In this document: positions 52,396 through 62,447 of the stretch, piece after piece
Layout: each line of letters begins with the position of its first letter
Position numbering within the stretch: position 1 is the first letter of the stretch
Source: Afipia sp. GAS231
GTDB lineage: Bacteria; Pseudomonadota; Alphaproteobacteria; Rhizobiales; Xanthobacteraceae
Direction: 5' to 3'
DNA: 64,000 bases
Assembly: GCF_900103365.1 (NCBI RefSeq)
Contig: NZ_LT629703.1
Location: 6,496,501 to 6,560,500, forward strand
Position numbers and translations under genes: made by a program
Notes under the pieces: model-generated
The model's database searches: none
Told to the model about the DNA's origin: nothing
Seen by the model: the letters and a program-made list of their open reading frames with translations, nothing else

Positions 52396-55300
52396 TGGCG
52401 GCTTCCAGTTGCATCGCAATCGAGTTGCGCCGGGTCGACCACAGGCCGGCTTCACGCAGCGCATCGAACCGCGCCCGCATGGCTGCGAGCGCCGCCGGGT
52501 TTTCGCGCGCCATGAAGTCCACCAGATCGGATCGGCCCAAGGTCGCGTCGTAATAGAGGTCGAACAGATGGCCGGGAACGTCGCGCGTTAGGTGCGCGAA
52601 GGCGGCGAGGTTATCGAGCGTCATGGTGAGTTCGGCGGCGCCGCGAAAGCCGTGGCGCATCATGCCGCTGGCCCAGGCCGGATTGGCGGCGCGGGCGCGA
52701 ACCACGCGGGCGATTTCTTCCGGCAAGGTGCGCGACCGCGGCGCATCGGGCTGCGTCGTGTCGAGATGATAGAGCGGGGGCGTCTCGCCACCCAACCGTG
52801 CCACGGCGGCGGCAAAGCCGCCTTCATGGGTCGCGTAGTCGGACGCCAGCAACAGGTCGCTCTCGGCCAGATCCTGCACATGGGCAAAGCCGTCGGCGGC
52901 GAGCACGCGGGTTTCCAGCGCGGCGCGATCCTGGTGGCTGTTGCCTTGCGCGTCGATCGCCCATTCCGATCCGGCGAGCCAGGCTTCGCCCAGCGTGGCG
53001 CGACCCTCGGCGCTGTAGTCCTCGAGGGCGGCGCCCATCGCCAGACCGTACAGCCCGGGACGCGGTCCAAACACGCGCGGCGCCGGCGTCGCATAGGGAT
53101 TGCTGTCGTCAGGTTCGCCGTCGCCGGCCAGCGCCGCGGCGCCGGCCTCGAACAGTTGCGGCAGATTTGGAAAGACGTCGCGAAAGAGCCCGGAGACCCG
53201 CAACGTCACGTCGATGCGGGGACGTCCGAGCAACGCGGATGGCACGACCTCGATGCCGTTGATGCGTTCGGAGTTGGCGTCCCAGCGCGGCGCGAGGCCG
53301 GCGAGATGCAGCGCCATCGCAAATTCCTCGCCTGCGGTGCGCATCGTCGCCGAGCCCCAGAGATCGATCACCAGCGCGCGCGGCCAGTCGCCATGATCCT
53401 GCAGATGACGCCGAAGTATTTCCTCGGCCATCTTCACGCCTTGCGCATGCGCCGAGCGCGACGGCACCGCGCGCGGATCGACCGAAAACATGTTGCGTCC
53501 GGTCGGCAGCACGTCGGAACGGCCGCGCGCGGGCGAACCGGAAGGACCGGCCGCGACCCGCCGTCCAGCAAGCGCGGTGAAGAGGCCTTCGCGTTCGCCT
53601 GCGCCTTGCCCGTAGACATGGAGGCCATCGCCGAACTGGCTGGCCTTGATGTCGCAGACAAAGCGGTCGATCCGCGTGATCGCTTCGGCAGCCGTCGACG
53701 TGGCGGTGAGGCCAAGATCCTGCTCAACGCCCGCAGACTGGGCCTCGGCGCGGATTGTCGCGACCAGCCGGACGCGGCGCGCCGGGTCCAATCCGTCGGC
53801 GGTTGAATATTCGTCGAGCAATTGCTCCAGCCGCAATAATCCCGCGGGCATCGCGCTGGCGATTTGTGGCGGCGGCAGATGACCCAGCGTCACCGCGCCG
53901 ATCCGGCGTTTGGCCTGCGCGGACTCGCCGGGATCGTTGACGATGAAGGGATAGATCACCGGCATTCCCGCGATCAGCGCTTCCGGCCAGCAGCTTTCCG
54001 ATAGCGCCACGGATTTTCCGGGCAGCCATTCCAGCGTGCCATGTGCGCCGATATGCACGAGGGCATCGATCTGCTGCGCGCGCAGCCAGAGATAAAACGC
54101 GACGTAGCCATGACGCGGCGTGCGCGCGAGATCATGATAATCGGCATCGCGCGACGATATCTCGCCACGCTCGGGTTGCAGCGCAACCAGCGCATGGCCG
54201 CGGTGAAGCGCGGCGAAATGGAACGCGCCGTCGCGCACCGCGGGATCGGCTTCCGGCTCACCCCAGGCCGCGGTGAGGGCCGTTTGCAATGGCGCGGCCA
54301 GAAGGGCGAGGGCGGCGCGATACTCGCTCACAGGCCATGCCAGCGTTTGCGACGATAGTTCTGGTGCAAGCGGCAGGCCTTCGGTGATCGCGTAACCTTC
54401 CTTGGCCAGATCGGACAGGATTGCCTCGGCCGATGCCAGCGCATCGAGCCCCACCGCGTGCGCCATCTGGTCGGCGCGGCCGGGATAGGTCGAGAGCACC
54501 AGCGCGAGCTTGCGCGACGGCGCAGGGGTGGTCGCCAGACGGTGCCAGCCCGTGACGCGGTCGGCGACTGCTTCGATGCGTGCCTGGTCGGCGCGATGGG
54601 CGAAGCGGGAATATTGCAGGTCGGGATCGCGCCTGCCCGGCGACTTGAAACTGGTGACGCCCGCGAAAATGCGTCCATCGAGTTCCGGCAGCACGACATG
54701 CATGGCGAGATCGGCCGCCGACAATCCGCGCTCCGATGCAGCCCAGTCTCGCTTGCGCGCGGTCGACAGCGCGACCTGAAACACCGGACAGCCTGATGCG
54801 TCGAGCGGCGAGGTGCCGTCGTCGTCGCGCGCGGAGAACGCGGTGGCGTTGACGATGGCGGCGGGAGCCAGCTTGCGAAGCCCGTCGCGCGTCCAATCGG
54901 TAGCGCCGGGCGCTTTCAGCGAAGGTACGAACAGCCCGATCGCTTCGAATCCGCGCGAGCGGAAAGTGTCGATCAACGCATCGACCGGCCCGGTATCGGC
55001 CGCGGTGAGGTAGGAGCGATAGAATGTTACGACGATCAACGGGCGGTCGCTTGGCGTTGGCTCGGCGACGACACCGCGCACGGGATCGTACCAGCCGTAA
55101 TCGGGAACGATCTTTTCGCCCTGAACCGGTCCGGCGTAGAGTCCGGCCGCGAGCGCGAGCTGCGCGAGAGCTGCCTGCGCCGCCAGCGCGCCGCCGGCGT
55201 CGCACAGCACGGAAAGCCGCCGCAAGGTCGAGACCGGCAGCGTCGAGAATGCATCGAGCTGGGTATCCTCGCGCCCATCGCCCGGCAGTACGGCCAGCGC

Positions 55301-55627
55301 GATGCCGCGCCGTTGCGCGAGGTCGCGCACTTGGCTCAGGCCGTAGGACCAGTAGCTCTCGCCACCAATCAATCGGATCAGGATTCCCTTGGCGTCGGCC
55401 AGCGTCGCGTCAATATAAGTGTCGACCGACATCGGATGGCGCAGCGCCACCAGATTGGCGAGCCGCAGCGTCGGCAAGGTGCCATTGGCGCGATGCCAGC
55501 CGGCCGCGAAGGCGCCGAGATCGCTGTCGGAAAACGACAGCGCGACCAGATCGGCAGGCGCCTGCTCGAGATCGTAGGCGGTCGCCGTCTCGTCAAGCGC
55601 GTAGCTGTCGCGGTAGCCGCCATGCAT
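52388..55627 (-). CDS. cobN: Cobaltochelatase large subunit
   Basis: A 1079-residue subunit of the ATP-dependent aerobic cobaltochelatase, which inserts Co2+ into hydrogenobyrinic acid a,c-diamide with CobS and CobT. It has the CobN/magnesium-chelatase H signature VHIGAHGTLEWLPGKSVALS followed by YPFIVNDPGESAQAKRRIGA. It is shorter than the roughly 1270-residue Pseudomonas enzyme but the N-terminal region (ALDETATAYDLEQAPADLVALS) is the normal beginning, so it is not an N-terminal truncation. Start ATG 55627 lies 6 bp after cobW. cobS and cobT are not in the window. Confidence 0.95.
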   Translation of the reverse strand: MHGGYRDSYALDETATAYDLEQAPADLVALSFSDSDLGAFAAGWHRANGTLPTLRLANLVALRHPMSVDTYIDATLADAKGILIRLIGGESYWSYGLSQVRDLAQRRGIALAVLPGDGREDTQLDAFSTLPVSTLRRLSVLCDAGGALAAQAALAQLALAAGLYAGPVQGEKIVPDYGWYDPVRGVVAEPTPSDRPLIVVTFYRSYLTAADTGPVDALIDTFRSRGFEAIGLFVPSLKAPGATDWTRDGLRKLAPAAIVNATAFSARDDDGTSPLDASGCPVFQVALSTARKRDWAASERGLSAADLAMHVVLPELDGRIFAGVTSFKSPGRRDPDLQYSRFAHRADQARIEAVADRVTGWHRLATTPAPSRKLALVLSTYPGRADQMAHAVGLDALASAEAILSDLAKEGYAITEGLPLAPELSSQTLAWPVSEYRAALALLAAPLQTALTAAWGEPEADPAVRDGAFHFAALHRGHALVALQPERGEISSRDADYHDLARTPRHGYVAFYLWLRAQQIDALVHIGAHGTLEWLPGKSVALSESCWPEALIAGMPVIYPFIVNDPGESAQAKRRIGAVTLGHLPPPQIASAMPAGLLRLEQLLDEYSTADGLDPARRVRLVATIRAEAQSAGVEQDLGLTATSTAAEAITRIDRFVCDIKASQFGDGLHVYGQGAGEREGLFTALAGRRVAAGPSGSPARGRSDVLPTGRNMFSVDPRAVPSRSAHAQGVKMAEEILRRHLQDHGDWPRALVIDLWGSATMRTAGEEFAMALHLAGLAPRWDANSERINGIEVVPSALLGRPRIDVTLRVSGLFRDVFPNLPQLFEAGAAALAGDGEPDDSNPYATPAPRVFGPRPGLYGLAMGAALEDYSAEGRATLGEAWLAGSEWAIDAQGNSHQDRAALETRVLAADGFAHVQDLAESDLLLASDYATHEGGFAAAVARLGGETPPLYHLDTTQPDAPRSRTLPEEIARVVRARAANPAWASGMMRHGFRGAAELTMTLDNLAAFAHLTRDVPGHLFDLYYDATLGRSDLVDFMARENPAALAAMRARFDALREAGLWSTRRNSIAMQLEAANG

Positions 55628-55633
55628 GCCCGA

Positions 55634-56668
55634 TCAGACCCCCAGCGTTGCCTCGATGGCGGTGCGGTCGATGTGGTGGCGTTCGGCAATGACGACGAGC
55701 TGCGAGGTTCGGGGGCTGTCGCCCCACGGACGATCGAACTGGCTGCGCACCCGTTCGCCGACGGCCTGCACCAATAGCCGCATCGGCTTGCCCTTGACCG
55801 CGACATAACCCTTCACGCGCAAAATATTCTGTTCGCGCGCGAGCCGGCGGATGGATTCGGCCAGCACTTCCGGATCCAGAGTCTCCGGCAGGCTGATCGA
55901 GACGCTGTCAAAATCGTCATGCTCGTGATCGTCCTCGCCGTCGTGATGCGAGGGGCGGGCGGCGATATCGTCTTCGGCGGCGCTGTTGAGACCGAGGATA
56001 ACGCGGGGATCGATGATGCCGTCGGTCATCGCCAGCATCGGCACCGAACGCGGCGACTCCGCCGAGATGATCGAACGGGCGGCGGCCAATCCCGCGTCGC
56101 CGGCGAGATCGGCCTTCGACAACAGCACGATATCGGCGCAGGACACCTGGTCCTCGAACACTTCCGACAGCGGCGTCTCGTGATCGATGCTGTCGTCGGC
56201 AGCGCGCTGTGCGGCAATCGCATCGAGGTCGGGCGCAAATCGTCCGGCCGCCACCGCTTCGGCATCGGCCAGCGTGATCACGCCATCGACCGTGATGCGC
56301 GAGCGGATCGCCGGCCAGTCGAACGCCTTCAACAGCGGCTTTGGCAATGCCAGCCCCGAGGTCTCGATCAGGATGTGATCGGGCCGCTGCGGCATCGCCA
56401 TCAGCGCCTCGATGGTCGGAATGAAGTCGTCGGCGACGGTGCAGCAGATGCAGCCATTGGCGAGCTCGACGATATTCTCGACCGGGCAATTTTCGTCGGC
56501 GCAGGACTTCAGGATATCGCCGTCGACGCCGAGCGTGCCGAACTCGTTGACGAGAATGGCCAGCCGCTTGCCGCCGGGGTTGCGCATCAGGTGCCGGATC
56601 AGCGTCGTCTTTCCCGAGCCGAGAAAGCCGGTGATGACGGTGACGGGTGTCTTGGCGAGATCGGTCAT
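55634..56668 (-). CDS. cobW: CobW, GTP-dependent metallochaperone
   Basis: A 344-residue COG0523 GTPase thought to deliver cobalt to the chelatase. P-loop ITGFLGSGKTTLIRHLM, the metal-binding Cys motif ELANGCICCTVADDF, and a His/Asp-rich linker (SHHDGEDDHEHDD) ahead of the CobW C-terminal domain are present. ATG 56668 overlaps the stop of the upstream metal-binding gene by 4 bp. Second gene after the cobalamin riboswitch, ahead of cobN. Confidence 0.95.
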   Translation of the reverse strand: MTDLAKTPVTVITGFLGSGKTTLIRHLMRNPGGKRLAILVNEFGTLGVDGDILKSCADENCPVENIVELANGCICCTVADDFIPTIEALMAMPQRPDHILIETSGLALPKPLLKAFDWPAIRSRITVDGVITLADAEAVAAGRFAPDLDAIAAQRAADDSIDHETPLSEVFEDQVSCADIVLLSKADLAGDAGLAAARSIISAESPRSVPMLAMTDGIIDPRVILGLNSAAEDDIAARPSHHDGEDDHEHDDFDSVSISLPETLDPEVLAESIRRLAREQNILRVKGYVAVKGKPMRLLVQAVGERVRSQFDRPWGDSPRTSQLVVIAERHHIDRTAIEATLGV

Positions 56669-57027
56669 GCTGATACCATCGGCGGAATGCGGGCAAGGCT
56701 CTGCTTGCGGAAAATGGTTGGGCGTTCGCGCCAGGGCACGATGCCGTCGGGCGCGCTGGCATAGGCGGCGGCGCCGGAGAGAATTTCGGCGGCGTCGTTT
56801 TCGGTCATGCGGCCGTAGACATAGGACCAGCGGCCGGGCGCGCTGAGTGCGACCGAACAGCCCTGCGAGCACGCGGAAAGACATTCCACCGGCACGATCT
56901 GCACCGCCTCAGGCGCACCTGCCGCGACCAGCGCGGCATGCAGCTTCGTGCCCGGACACGCCGCGCCATCGGGCACGGTTTCTCCGGCTTTGCAGGTGAT
57001 ACAGACATGCAGCGAAACGCTCATCAT
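56665..57027 (-). CDS. DUF1636-like small metal-binding protein
   Basis: A 120-residue protein with a thioredoxin-like ferredoxin pattern of Cys: VCITCKAG near the N-terminus, AACPG, and ECLSACSQGCSVAL in the middle. This fits the DUF1636 family often found beside cobW and cobN. A role in cobalt handling or Fe-S redox support of the chelatase is plausible but unproven. It is the first gene after the minus-strand cobalamin riboswitch; start is one of two adjacent ATGs (57027 or 57024). Confidence 0.85.
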   Translation of the reverse strand: MMSVSLHVCITCKAGETVPDGAACPGTKLHAALVAAGAPEAVQIVPVECLSACSQGCSVALSAPGRWSYVYGRMTENDAAEILSGAAAYASAPDGIVPWRERPTIFRKQSLARIPPMVSA

Positions 57028-57133
57028 CTTGTCCTGTTGCTTCCATACGAAAGGGCAGGACAGGAGGCGGCGCGACCGAACGAACGGGTGGCGCATCCAA
57101 CCGGCCGCGGAACACCCCGTCCGCCCGTTCAGT

Positions 57134-57325
57134 CTCTGCGCTGGCAGGTCTCCCGGCTTGCGGATTCTGGGTTTCCCCAACGGTCACTCCACCTTCCCAG
57201 CTTATCGCCAGTGGCCTGGAGTGACCTAATCCGGTCACGGTCGCGGGGGCGGCAGCGCTTCGGGGTTTCCCCCTATCGCATTCCCTCTTCGCCTGTCATA
57301 GACAGGAACCAACGCTGCTTCACAT
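57134..57325 (-). ncRNA. Cobalamin riboswitch, minus strand, ahead of cobW-cobN operon
   Basis: On the minus strand the region shows the conserved elements: a 5' TTGGTTCCTGTC stem, AGGGAA..GGGGAAACCCC, GCCGCCCCCGCGACCGTGA, and the closing B12 box AAGCCGGGAGACCTGCC (RNA 3' end). High adenosylcobalamin should switch off the DUF1636-cobW-cobN-cobGHIJ operon. A GAACGGGCGG / CCACCCGTTC pair at about 57084-57130 may belong to the expression platform. Confidence 0.93.
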
Positions 57326-57365
57326 GCGGAACAATCAGCTTCCTTGTCAAGCAACAGAATGTGCA

Positions 57366-57989
57366 ATGACCCAAGACGCCGACCAGACCGAAGAAGCGCG
57401 CCATACCGCGAAAATGGCCAAGATCAAGGCCGCGCGGGACAAGATCATGGCCACCAAGCAGGGCGAAAAGGGCCTCATTATCGTCCATACCGGCGCCGGT
57501 AAGGGCAAGTCATCGTCCGGTTTCGGCATGATCCTGCGCTGTATTGCCCATGGCATGCCCTGCGCCGTGGTGCAGTTCATCAAGGGGGCCTGGGATACCG
57601 GCGAACGCCGCCTGATCGAGGGCCATTTCGCCGATCTTTGCCAGTTCTACGCCATGGGCGAGGGCTTTACCTGGGAAACCCAGGATAAGGCGCGCGACAT
57701 TGCCGCGGCCCGGGCCGGCTGGGAGAAGGCCAAGGAACTGATCCGGAACCCGGATATCCGGCTGGTGCTGCTCGACGAGATCAACATCGCGCTGCGCTAC
57801 GACTATCTCGACGTCGCCGAGATCGTGACCTTCTTGAGGGAAGAAAAACCGCCGCTCACACACGTGGTTTTGACCGGCCGTAATGCCAAGGAAGAGCTGA
57901 TCGAGATCGCCGATCTTGTCACCGAAATGACGCTGGTCAAGCATCCGTTCCGGTCCGGCATCAAGGCCCAGCCGGGCGTCGAGTTCTGA
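57366..57989 (+). CDS. cobO: Cob(I)yrinic acid a,c-diamide adenosyltransferase
   Basis: A 207-residue BtuR/CobO-type corrinoid adenosyltransferase. The P-loop is [20 protein letters not shown]; further marks are [33 protein letters not shown] and [26 protein letters not shown] 57366 follows the family N-terminus. It is divergent from the riboswitch-led operon and is followed 4 bp later by cobQ. Confidence 0.95.
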   Translation: MTQDADQTEEARHTAKMAKIKAARDKIMATKQGEKGLIIVHTGAGKGKSSSGFGMILRCIAHGMPCAVVQFIKGAWDTGERRLIEGHFADLCQFYAMGEGFTWETQDKARDIAAARAGWEKAKELIRNPDIRLVLLDEINIALRYDYLDVAEIVTFLREEKPPLTHVVLTGRNAKEELIEIADLVTEMTLVKHPFRSGIKAQPGVEF

Positions 57990-57993
57990 TCCC

Positions 57994-59439
57994 ATGCGCG
58001 CGCTGATGATCCAGGGCGCGGGCTCCAATGTGGGCAAGTCGTTGCTGGTCGCGGGGCTGTGCCGGGCCGCAAAACTGCGCGGTCTCAAGGTCGCGCCATT
58101 CAAGCCGCAGAACATGTCGAACAACGCGGCCGTCACCGCTGATGGCGGCGAGATCGGCCGCGCGCAGGCGCTGCAGGCGCTGGCCTGCGGGATCGAGCCG
58201 CACACCGACATGAATCCGATCCTGCTCAAACCCGAGAGCGAGATGGGCTCACAGGTGATCGTGCAGGGCCGCCGGCTAACGACGGTGAAGGCGCGCGAAT
58301 ATTCGGCGCTGAAGCCGAAACTGATGGCGCCGGTGCTGGAGAGTTTTGATCGTCTGAAGCGTGCCGTCGATCTCGTGATCGTCGAAGGCGCCGGCAGCCC
58401 GGCCGAAGTCAATCTGCGGCCTCGCGACATCGCCAATATGGGTTTTGCGCGTGCGGCCGATGTGCCGGTGGTGCTGGCGGGCGACATCGACCGCGGCGGG
58501 GTGATCGCCCAGATCGTGGGAACGCAAGCGGTGATCGATCCCGATGATGCGGCGATGATCGCGGGGTTTGTGATCAACAAATTCCGCGGCGATCCGCGCC
58601 TGTTCGACGATGGCTACGCGTTCATCGCCGAGCGAACTAAATGGCGCGGCTTCGGTGTGTTGCCGTTCTTTGCCGACGCGGCGCGGCTTCCGGCCGAGGA
58701 CGCACTCGATCTGCCGCGCGGTGGCGGCGCCGGCGGCTTTCGCGTCGCCGCGCTGCAATTTTCCCGTATTGCCAATTTCGACGATCTCGACCCGCTGTCG
58801 CAGGAGCCGGGCGTCAGTCTCACCATGGTGCGCGCGGGCGAAGCGATTCCGGGCGATACCGATCTGGTGATTTTGCCCGGATCGAAATCGACACGTGGCG
58901 ATCTGGATTTCCTGAGGGCGCAAGGCTGGGACATCGATCTCGCCGCGCATGTCCGGCGCGGCGGTCACGTGCTCGGGATCTGCGGCGGCTACCAGATGCT
59001 CGGCCGGACCATCAGCGACCCCGACGGAATCGAAGGCGCGGCGGGCGAAACCGCAGGTCTCGGGCTGCTGAAGGTCGACACCGTCATGACCGCGGACAAG
59101 CGCCTGACGCGCACCGAAGCCACGCACGCCGCATCCGGCGCGCCGATCAGGGGATACGAGATCCACATCGGCCAGACGACAGGCGAGGCGCGAAAGCGGC
59201 CATTCGCACATGTGGCCGGCGAGGCGGAGGGGGCCGTTTCCGCCGACGGCCGCGTGATGGGAAGCTATCTGCACGGCATGTTCTCCGGCGACAGCTTTCG
59301 CCAGGCGTTTCTCAAACAGCTCGGGGCGGCGCCATCCGCCACATCCTATGCCGCCGGAGTCGAAGACACGCTGGATCGGCTTGCCGCGCATCTCGAGGCG
59401 CATCTGGATGTCGACGGGTTGCTGGCGGTTGCGCGCTAG
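57994..59439 (+). CDS. cobQ: Cobyric acid synthase
   Basis: A 481-residue glutamine amidotransferase that amidates positions b, d, e and g. The N-terminal part is [20 protein letters not shown] with [13 protein letters not shown]; the glutaminase part has [16 protein letters not shown] with the nucleophilic Cys and [15 protein letters not shown] with the His. It converges on bluB, overlapping its stop by 4 bp at a CTAG. Confidence 0.96.
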   Translation: MRALMIQGAGSNVGKSLLVAGLCRAAKLRGLKVAPFKPQNMSNNAAVTADGGEIGRAQALQALACGIEPHTDMNPILLKPESEMGSQVIVQGRRLTTVKAREYSALKPKLMAPVLESFDRLKRAVDLVIVEGAGSPAEVNLRPRDIANMGFARAADVPVVLAGDIDRGGVIAQIVGTQAVIDPDDAAMIAGFVINKFRGDPRLFDDGYAFIAERTKWRGFGVLPFFADAARLPAEDALDLPRGGGAGGFRVAALQFSRIANFDDLDPLSQEPGVSLTMVRAGEAIPGDTDLVILPGSKSTRGDLDFLRAQGWDIDLAAHVRRGGHVLGICGGYQMLGRTISDPDGIEGAAGETAGLGLLKVDTVMTADKRLTRTEATHAASGAPIRGYEIHIGQTTGEARKRPFAHVAGEAEGAVSADGRVMGSYLHGMFSGDSFRQAFLKQLGAAPSATSYAAGVEDTLDRLAAHLEAHLDVDGLLAVAR

Positions 59440-60059
59440 CGCACGTCCCATTCGGTCGGAAAATTCTCTTGCCAGCCGGACCGATGCAGCAGCGGGGTGT
59501 CGTCCGTGAACTCGGCATGACCCAAACAGAGATAGGCCGATAGTTCCCAGCCTTCGGGCACGTCGAGCAGACGCTCGATCGCGCGCGGATCGAGGATCGA
59601 GACCATGCCGACGCCGATGTTTTCGGCGCGCGCTGCCAGCCAGAGCGTGTGGATCGCCATTGCCGTCGACTGGCGCAGGGTTTCCGGCTGGGTGCGGCGG
59701 CCGAGGCCATGGCCCTCGGCCGGATCGATCAACGTGAACACCGCCAACTGCACCGGCGCGGCGTCGAGGCCGGCGAGTTTCAATCGCAGATATTCCTGGT
59801 GCTGCTCGTCCTTGTAGTCGCCGGCGGCGTCCGCATTGCAGAGATTGAAGTTGGCGCGCACGCTCGTGCGCAACGCGGGATCGTTGACCCGGATGATACG
59901 CCACGGCCTGGAGTTGCCGACCGACGGCGCACTGTCCATGGCGTGACGCAGCCGCTCAAGTACGTCTTCAGCTACCGGCGTTGTCTTGAAATGGCGCACG
60001 TCGCGGCGCCAGCGGAAAATCCGTGCCAGCGTCTCGGTGTCGGCTTTGGTGAACTCCAT
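59436..60059 (-). CDS. bluB: 5,6-dimethylbenzimidazole synthase
   Basis: A 207-residue flavin-destructase of the nitroreductase fold that turns reduced FMN plus O2 into DMB, the lower ligand of B12. Characteristic sequence: [55 protein letters not shown] and [23 protein letters not shown] 60059 follows the cobC stop by 4 bp. BluB needs oxygen, in keeping with the aerobic route here. Confidence 0.95.
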   Translation of the reverse strand: MEFTKADTETLARIFRWRRDVRHFKTTPVAEDVLERLRHAMDSAPSVGNSRPWRIIRVNDPALRTSVRANFNLCNADAAGDYKDEQHQEYLRLKLAGLDAAPVQLAVFTLIDPAEGHGLGRRTQPETLRQSTAMAIHTLWLAARAENIGVGMVSILDPRAIERLLDVPEGWELSAYLCLGHAEFTDDTPLLHRSGWQENFPTEWDVR

Positions 60060-60063
60060 CGAT

Positions 60064-61023
60064 CTAGTCCTGCAATGCCGCGGCCAGCCGGTCCCATTCC
60101 GCGGGTTGGCCGGGCAGGCCAAGTCTGAGCCAGCGATCTGAATAGGGAAACATGCGTGTCCAGATCTGGCGCCGCGCCAGCTTTTCCTGCGCGGCTGTTG
60201 CGCTTTGGGTGTCGTATAGCCGGAACAACTCGGTGCCGCCGACAAGTTTCCATCGGGCCGATTGCGCCAATCCATCGAGGCGCGCGACGTCAGCGCGCAG
60301 CCGCGCAACGGTAGCTTCAGCCCAGGCACGATCGGACAGTGCGGCTGTGCCAATGGCTATGGCGGGGCCGGAAACCGGCCACGGTCCAGCCATCTCGGTA
60401 AGCGCTGCGATGTCGGCGTCCGAACCGAGGATGAAGCCCAGCCGCATGCCGGCGAGGCCGTAGAATTTGCCGAACGAGCGCAACACGACCAGACGACCTT
60501 GCGCCGCTTTTGATGCCAGCGACAGATCGGGCCGTGCGTCCGCAAAGCTTTCATCGACCACCAGCCTTCCGACCCGCGCGGCCAATCGCAGCAGGTCTTC
60601 CGGCGCATGACTTCGGCCATCGGGATTGTTGGGATTGACCACGACAGCGAGATCAGCGCCTTCGAGTGCTGCGAGTGTCGTCACTTCGTCGACCTGCCAG
60701 CCGGCGCTGCGAAGTGCGGCGACATGCTCGTTGTAGGTCGGGGTCAAAATGCGCGCGCGTGCCGGCGCGGAGAGTTTTGGGATCAACTGGATCGCCGCCT
60801 GCGCGCCGGCGACCGCGAGGATCGGCGCTTGCGACTGATAGGCCGCACCGGCTGCCGTTAGCAGGCGCGCCGTCGCCGCATACGTGGGCAGTGCTGTCCA
60901 GACTTCCGTCGGCAACGACGGCAGCGGATAGGGCGCGCGATTGATTCCGGTGGACAGGTCGATCCAGTCCGTGCCGCCGAAGCGCGCCTGCGCCGTGTCG
61001 ATATCGCCGCCGTGGTCGCGAAT
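60064..61023 (-). CDS. cobC: CobC, PLP-dependent L-threonine-O-3-phosphate decarboxylase-like; non-canonical start
   Basis: A 319-residue fold-type I PLP enzyme that supplies aminopropanol phosphate for the nucleotide loop. The PLP Lys lies in RSFGKFYGLAGMRLGF (residue 186), with VVVNPNNPDGR and VVDESFAD before it. The expected N-terminal sequence RDHGGDIDTAQARFGGTDWIDLSTGIN is encoded, but between the cobD stop and that sequence there is no ATG, GTG or TTG. GGAGG sits 5 bases ahead of ATT at 61021-61023, the only plausible start. Starting at the first canonical codon (TTG 60915) would remove 36 conserved residues. Confidence 0.88.
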   Translation of the reverse strand: MRDHGGDIDTAQARFGGTDWIDLSTGINRAPYPLPSLPTEVWTALPTYAATARLLTAAGAAYQSQAPILAVAGAQAAIQLIPKLSAPARARILTPTYNEHVAALRSAGWQVDEVTTLAALEGADLAVVVNPNNPDGRSHAPEDLLRLAARVGRLVVDESFADARPDLSLASKAAQGRLVVLRSFGKFYGLAGMRLGFILGSDADIAALTEMAGPWPVSGPAIAIGTAALSDRAWAEATVARLRADVARLDGLAQSARWKLVGGTELFRLYDTQSATAAQEKLARRQIWTRMFPYSDRWLRLGLPGQPAEWDRLAAALQD

Positions 61024-61047
61024 AACGTCCTCCTGTCGGTCGCGTCG

Positions 61048-61989
61048 TCAGAGCAGCGCGAGAAGCGCGAGCCCCACAGCCAGCAGAAGCATGGCGCGGC
61101 GATAAAGCGCAAGGGCGCGGTTCAAATCCGTAGCAGTCGGGTCGGGGGCTTCGCCGTTCAGCCAGGGTTCCTGCGAGAGCTGACCTTCGTAAATGCGGGG
61201 CCCGGACAGGCGAATGCCGAGCGCGCCGGCCATTGCGGCTTCCGGCCAGCCGGCGTTGGGCGAACGGTGATGGCCCGCATCGCGCCACATCGTCGCCAGC
61301 GCGATGCGCGGTCGAACCGACACGATAGAGAACAACAAGCCCGTCAGCCGCGCCGGGATCAGGTTGGCGACATCGTCGATGCGCGCCGCCGCCCAGCCGA
61401 AAGCTTCGTGTCTTGGCGTGCGATGCCCGATCATGGAGTCCAGCGTGTTGATGGCTTTGTAGGCGGCAATCCCCGGCAGGCCGAAGATCACGCCCCAGAA
61501 CAGCGGCGCCACGATGCCGTCGGACGTATTCTCGGCCAGGCTTTCGGTAGCCGCGCGCGCGATTCCGGCTGTGTCGAGCTGCGACGGATCGCGTCCGACG
61601 ATCATCGAGACTGCCTGTCGCGCCCTTGGCAGATCGCCTGCGATCAGTGGCCGCGCCACGGCATCGACGTGGTCGTGCATCGAGCGCGCAGCGACGAGCG
61701 GCCATGCCAAGATCGCGGCGAGAATCAGACCCGGCCATCCGCCGGGTAACATCGACGCACAGGCCCAGCCGATGCCTGCCGCAAGCACGATGACTGATAT
61801 CGCCACACAAATTCCCGCCGTTCGACGCGTGGTTTCGGAGCTCGTTTCGCGGTTGAAGCTTTGGTCGAGCGCAGCGATCAGCGCGCCGATCCACGTCACG
61901 GGATGTCCGATCCGGGCGTGGACGGTCTGCGGCCAGCCGAGGACTGCGTCAACGGCCAATGCGAGCAGCATGATGCTGGCTCCGCTCAT
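61048..61989 (-). CDS. cobD: Adenosylcobinamide-phosphate synthase (CbiB/CobD)
   Basis: A 313-residue integral membrane protein that joins aminopropanol (or its phosphate) to adenosylcobyric acid. Family features: VDAVLGWPQTVHARIGHPVTWIGALI, ATESLAENTSDGIVAPLFWG, GLPGIAAYKAINTLDSMIGHRTP and SPNAGWPEAAMAGALGI. Several hydrophobic helices at both ends. It is upstream of cobC and in the same frame, 25 bp from the putative ATT start. Confidence 0.95.
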   Translation of the reverse strand: MSGASIMLLALAVDAVLGWPQTVHARIGHPVTWIGALIAALDQSFNRETSSETTRRTAGICVAISVIVLAAGIGWACASMLPGGWPGLILAAILAWPLVAARSMHDHVDAVARPLIAGDLPRARQAVSMIVGRDPSQLDTAGIARAATESLAENTSDGIVAPLFWGVIFGLPGIAAYKAINTLDSMIGHRTPRHEAFGWAAARIDDVANLIPARLTGLLFSIVSVRPRIALATMWRDAGHHRSPNAGWPEAAMAGALGIRLSGPRIYEGQLSQEPWLNGEAPDPTATDLNRALALYRRAMLLLAVGLALLALL

Positions 61990-62134
61990 TTTTTTTACGC
62001 GTCTCCGTTGCGGCTATCGGGCATATTGGCCAAGCGAAGCCCGCTGACAAGCCCGCGAGTTGAACACGCATCCAATGCAGTCTCACATCGGATGCGCGCT
62101 CGCGTGCGATTGACTCGGCGGACAAACTGCACTT

Positions 62135-62330
62135 AGTGTCTTCGCGACGGTTCCCCTCGGGGATCAAAAGGGAATGCGGTGAGGGACAGTTCTTTGATCC
62201 AAGTCCCGATTCCGCGGCTGCCCCCGCAACTGTAAGCGGCGAGTCTTTCGTCAATTGCCACTGGGATCAAGCCCGGGAAGGCGACGAAAGACGGTGACCC
62301 GCGAGCCAGGAGACCTGCCGCCAGTCGTGG
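62135..62330 (+). ncRNA. Cobalamin riboswitch, plus strand, ahead of TonB-dependent receptor
   Basis: Shows GACGGTTCCCCTCGGGGATCAAAAGGGAA at the 5' side, GCTGCCCCCGCAACTGTAAGCGG, and the B12 box GAGCCAGGAGACCTGCC at about 62303-62319. Expected to reduce expression of the downstream receptor when adenosylcobalamin is plentiful. About 117 bp separate it from the receptor's ATG. Confidence 0.95.
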
Positions 62331-62447
62331 TCACACGCGAGCACATTGGGCGGGGTGTCCTGGTGGTAGCCGAACCTTGGCCTTTTGAGCGGGCCAAAGG
62401 GGAGACTTCGTTCGCGGTGACGTGCCACGTTAACCGCGAGCCGAACC

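Noticed and set aside
60064..60915. Calling cobC from TTG 60915
   Set aside because: It would remove the conserved N-terminal RDHGGD...DWIDLSTGIN region that is encoded in frame directly upstream.
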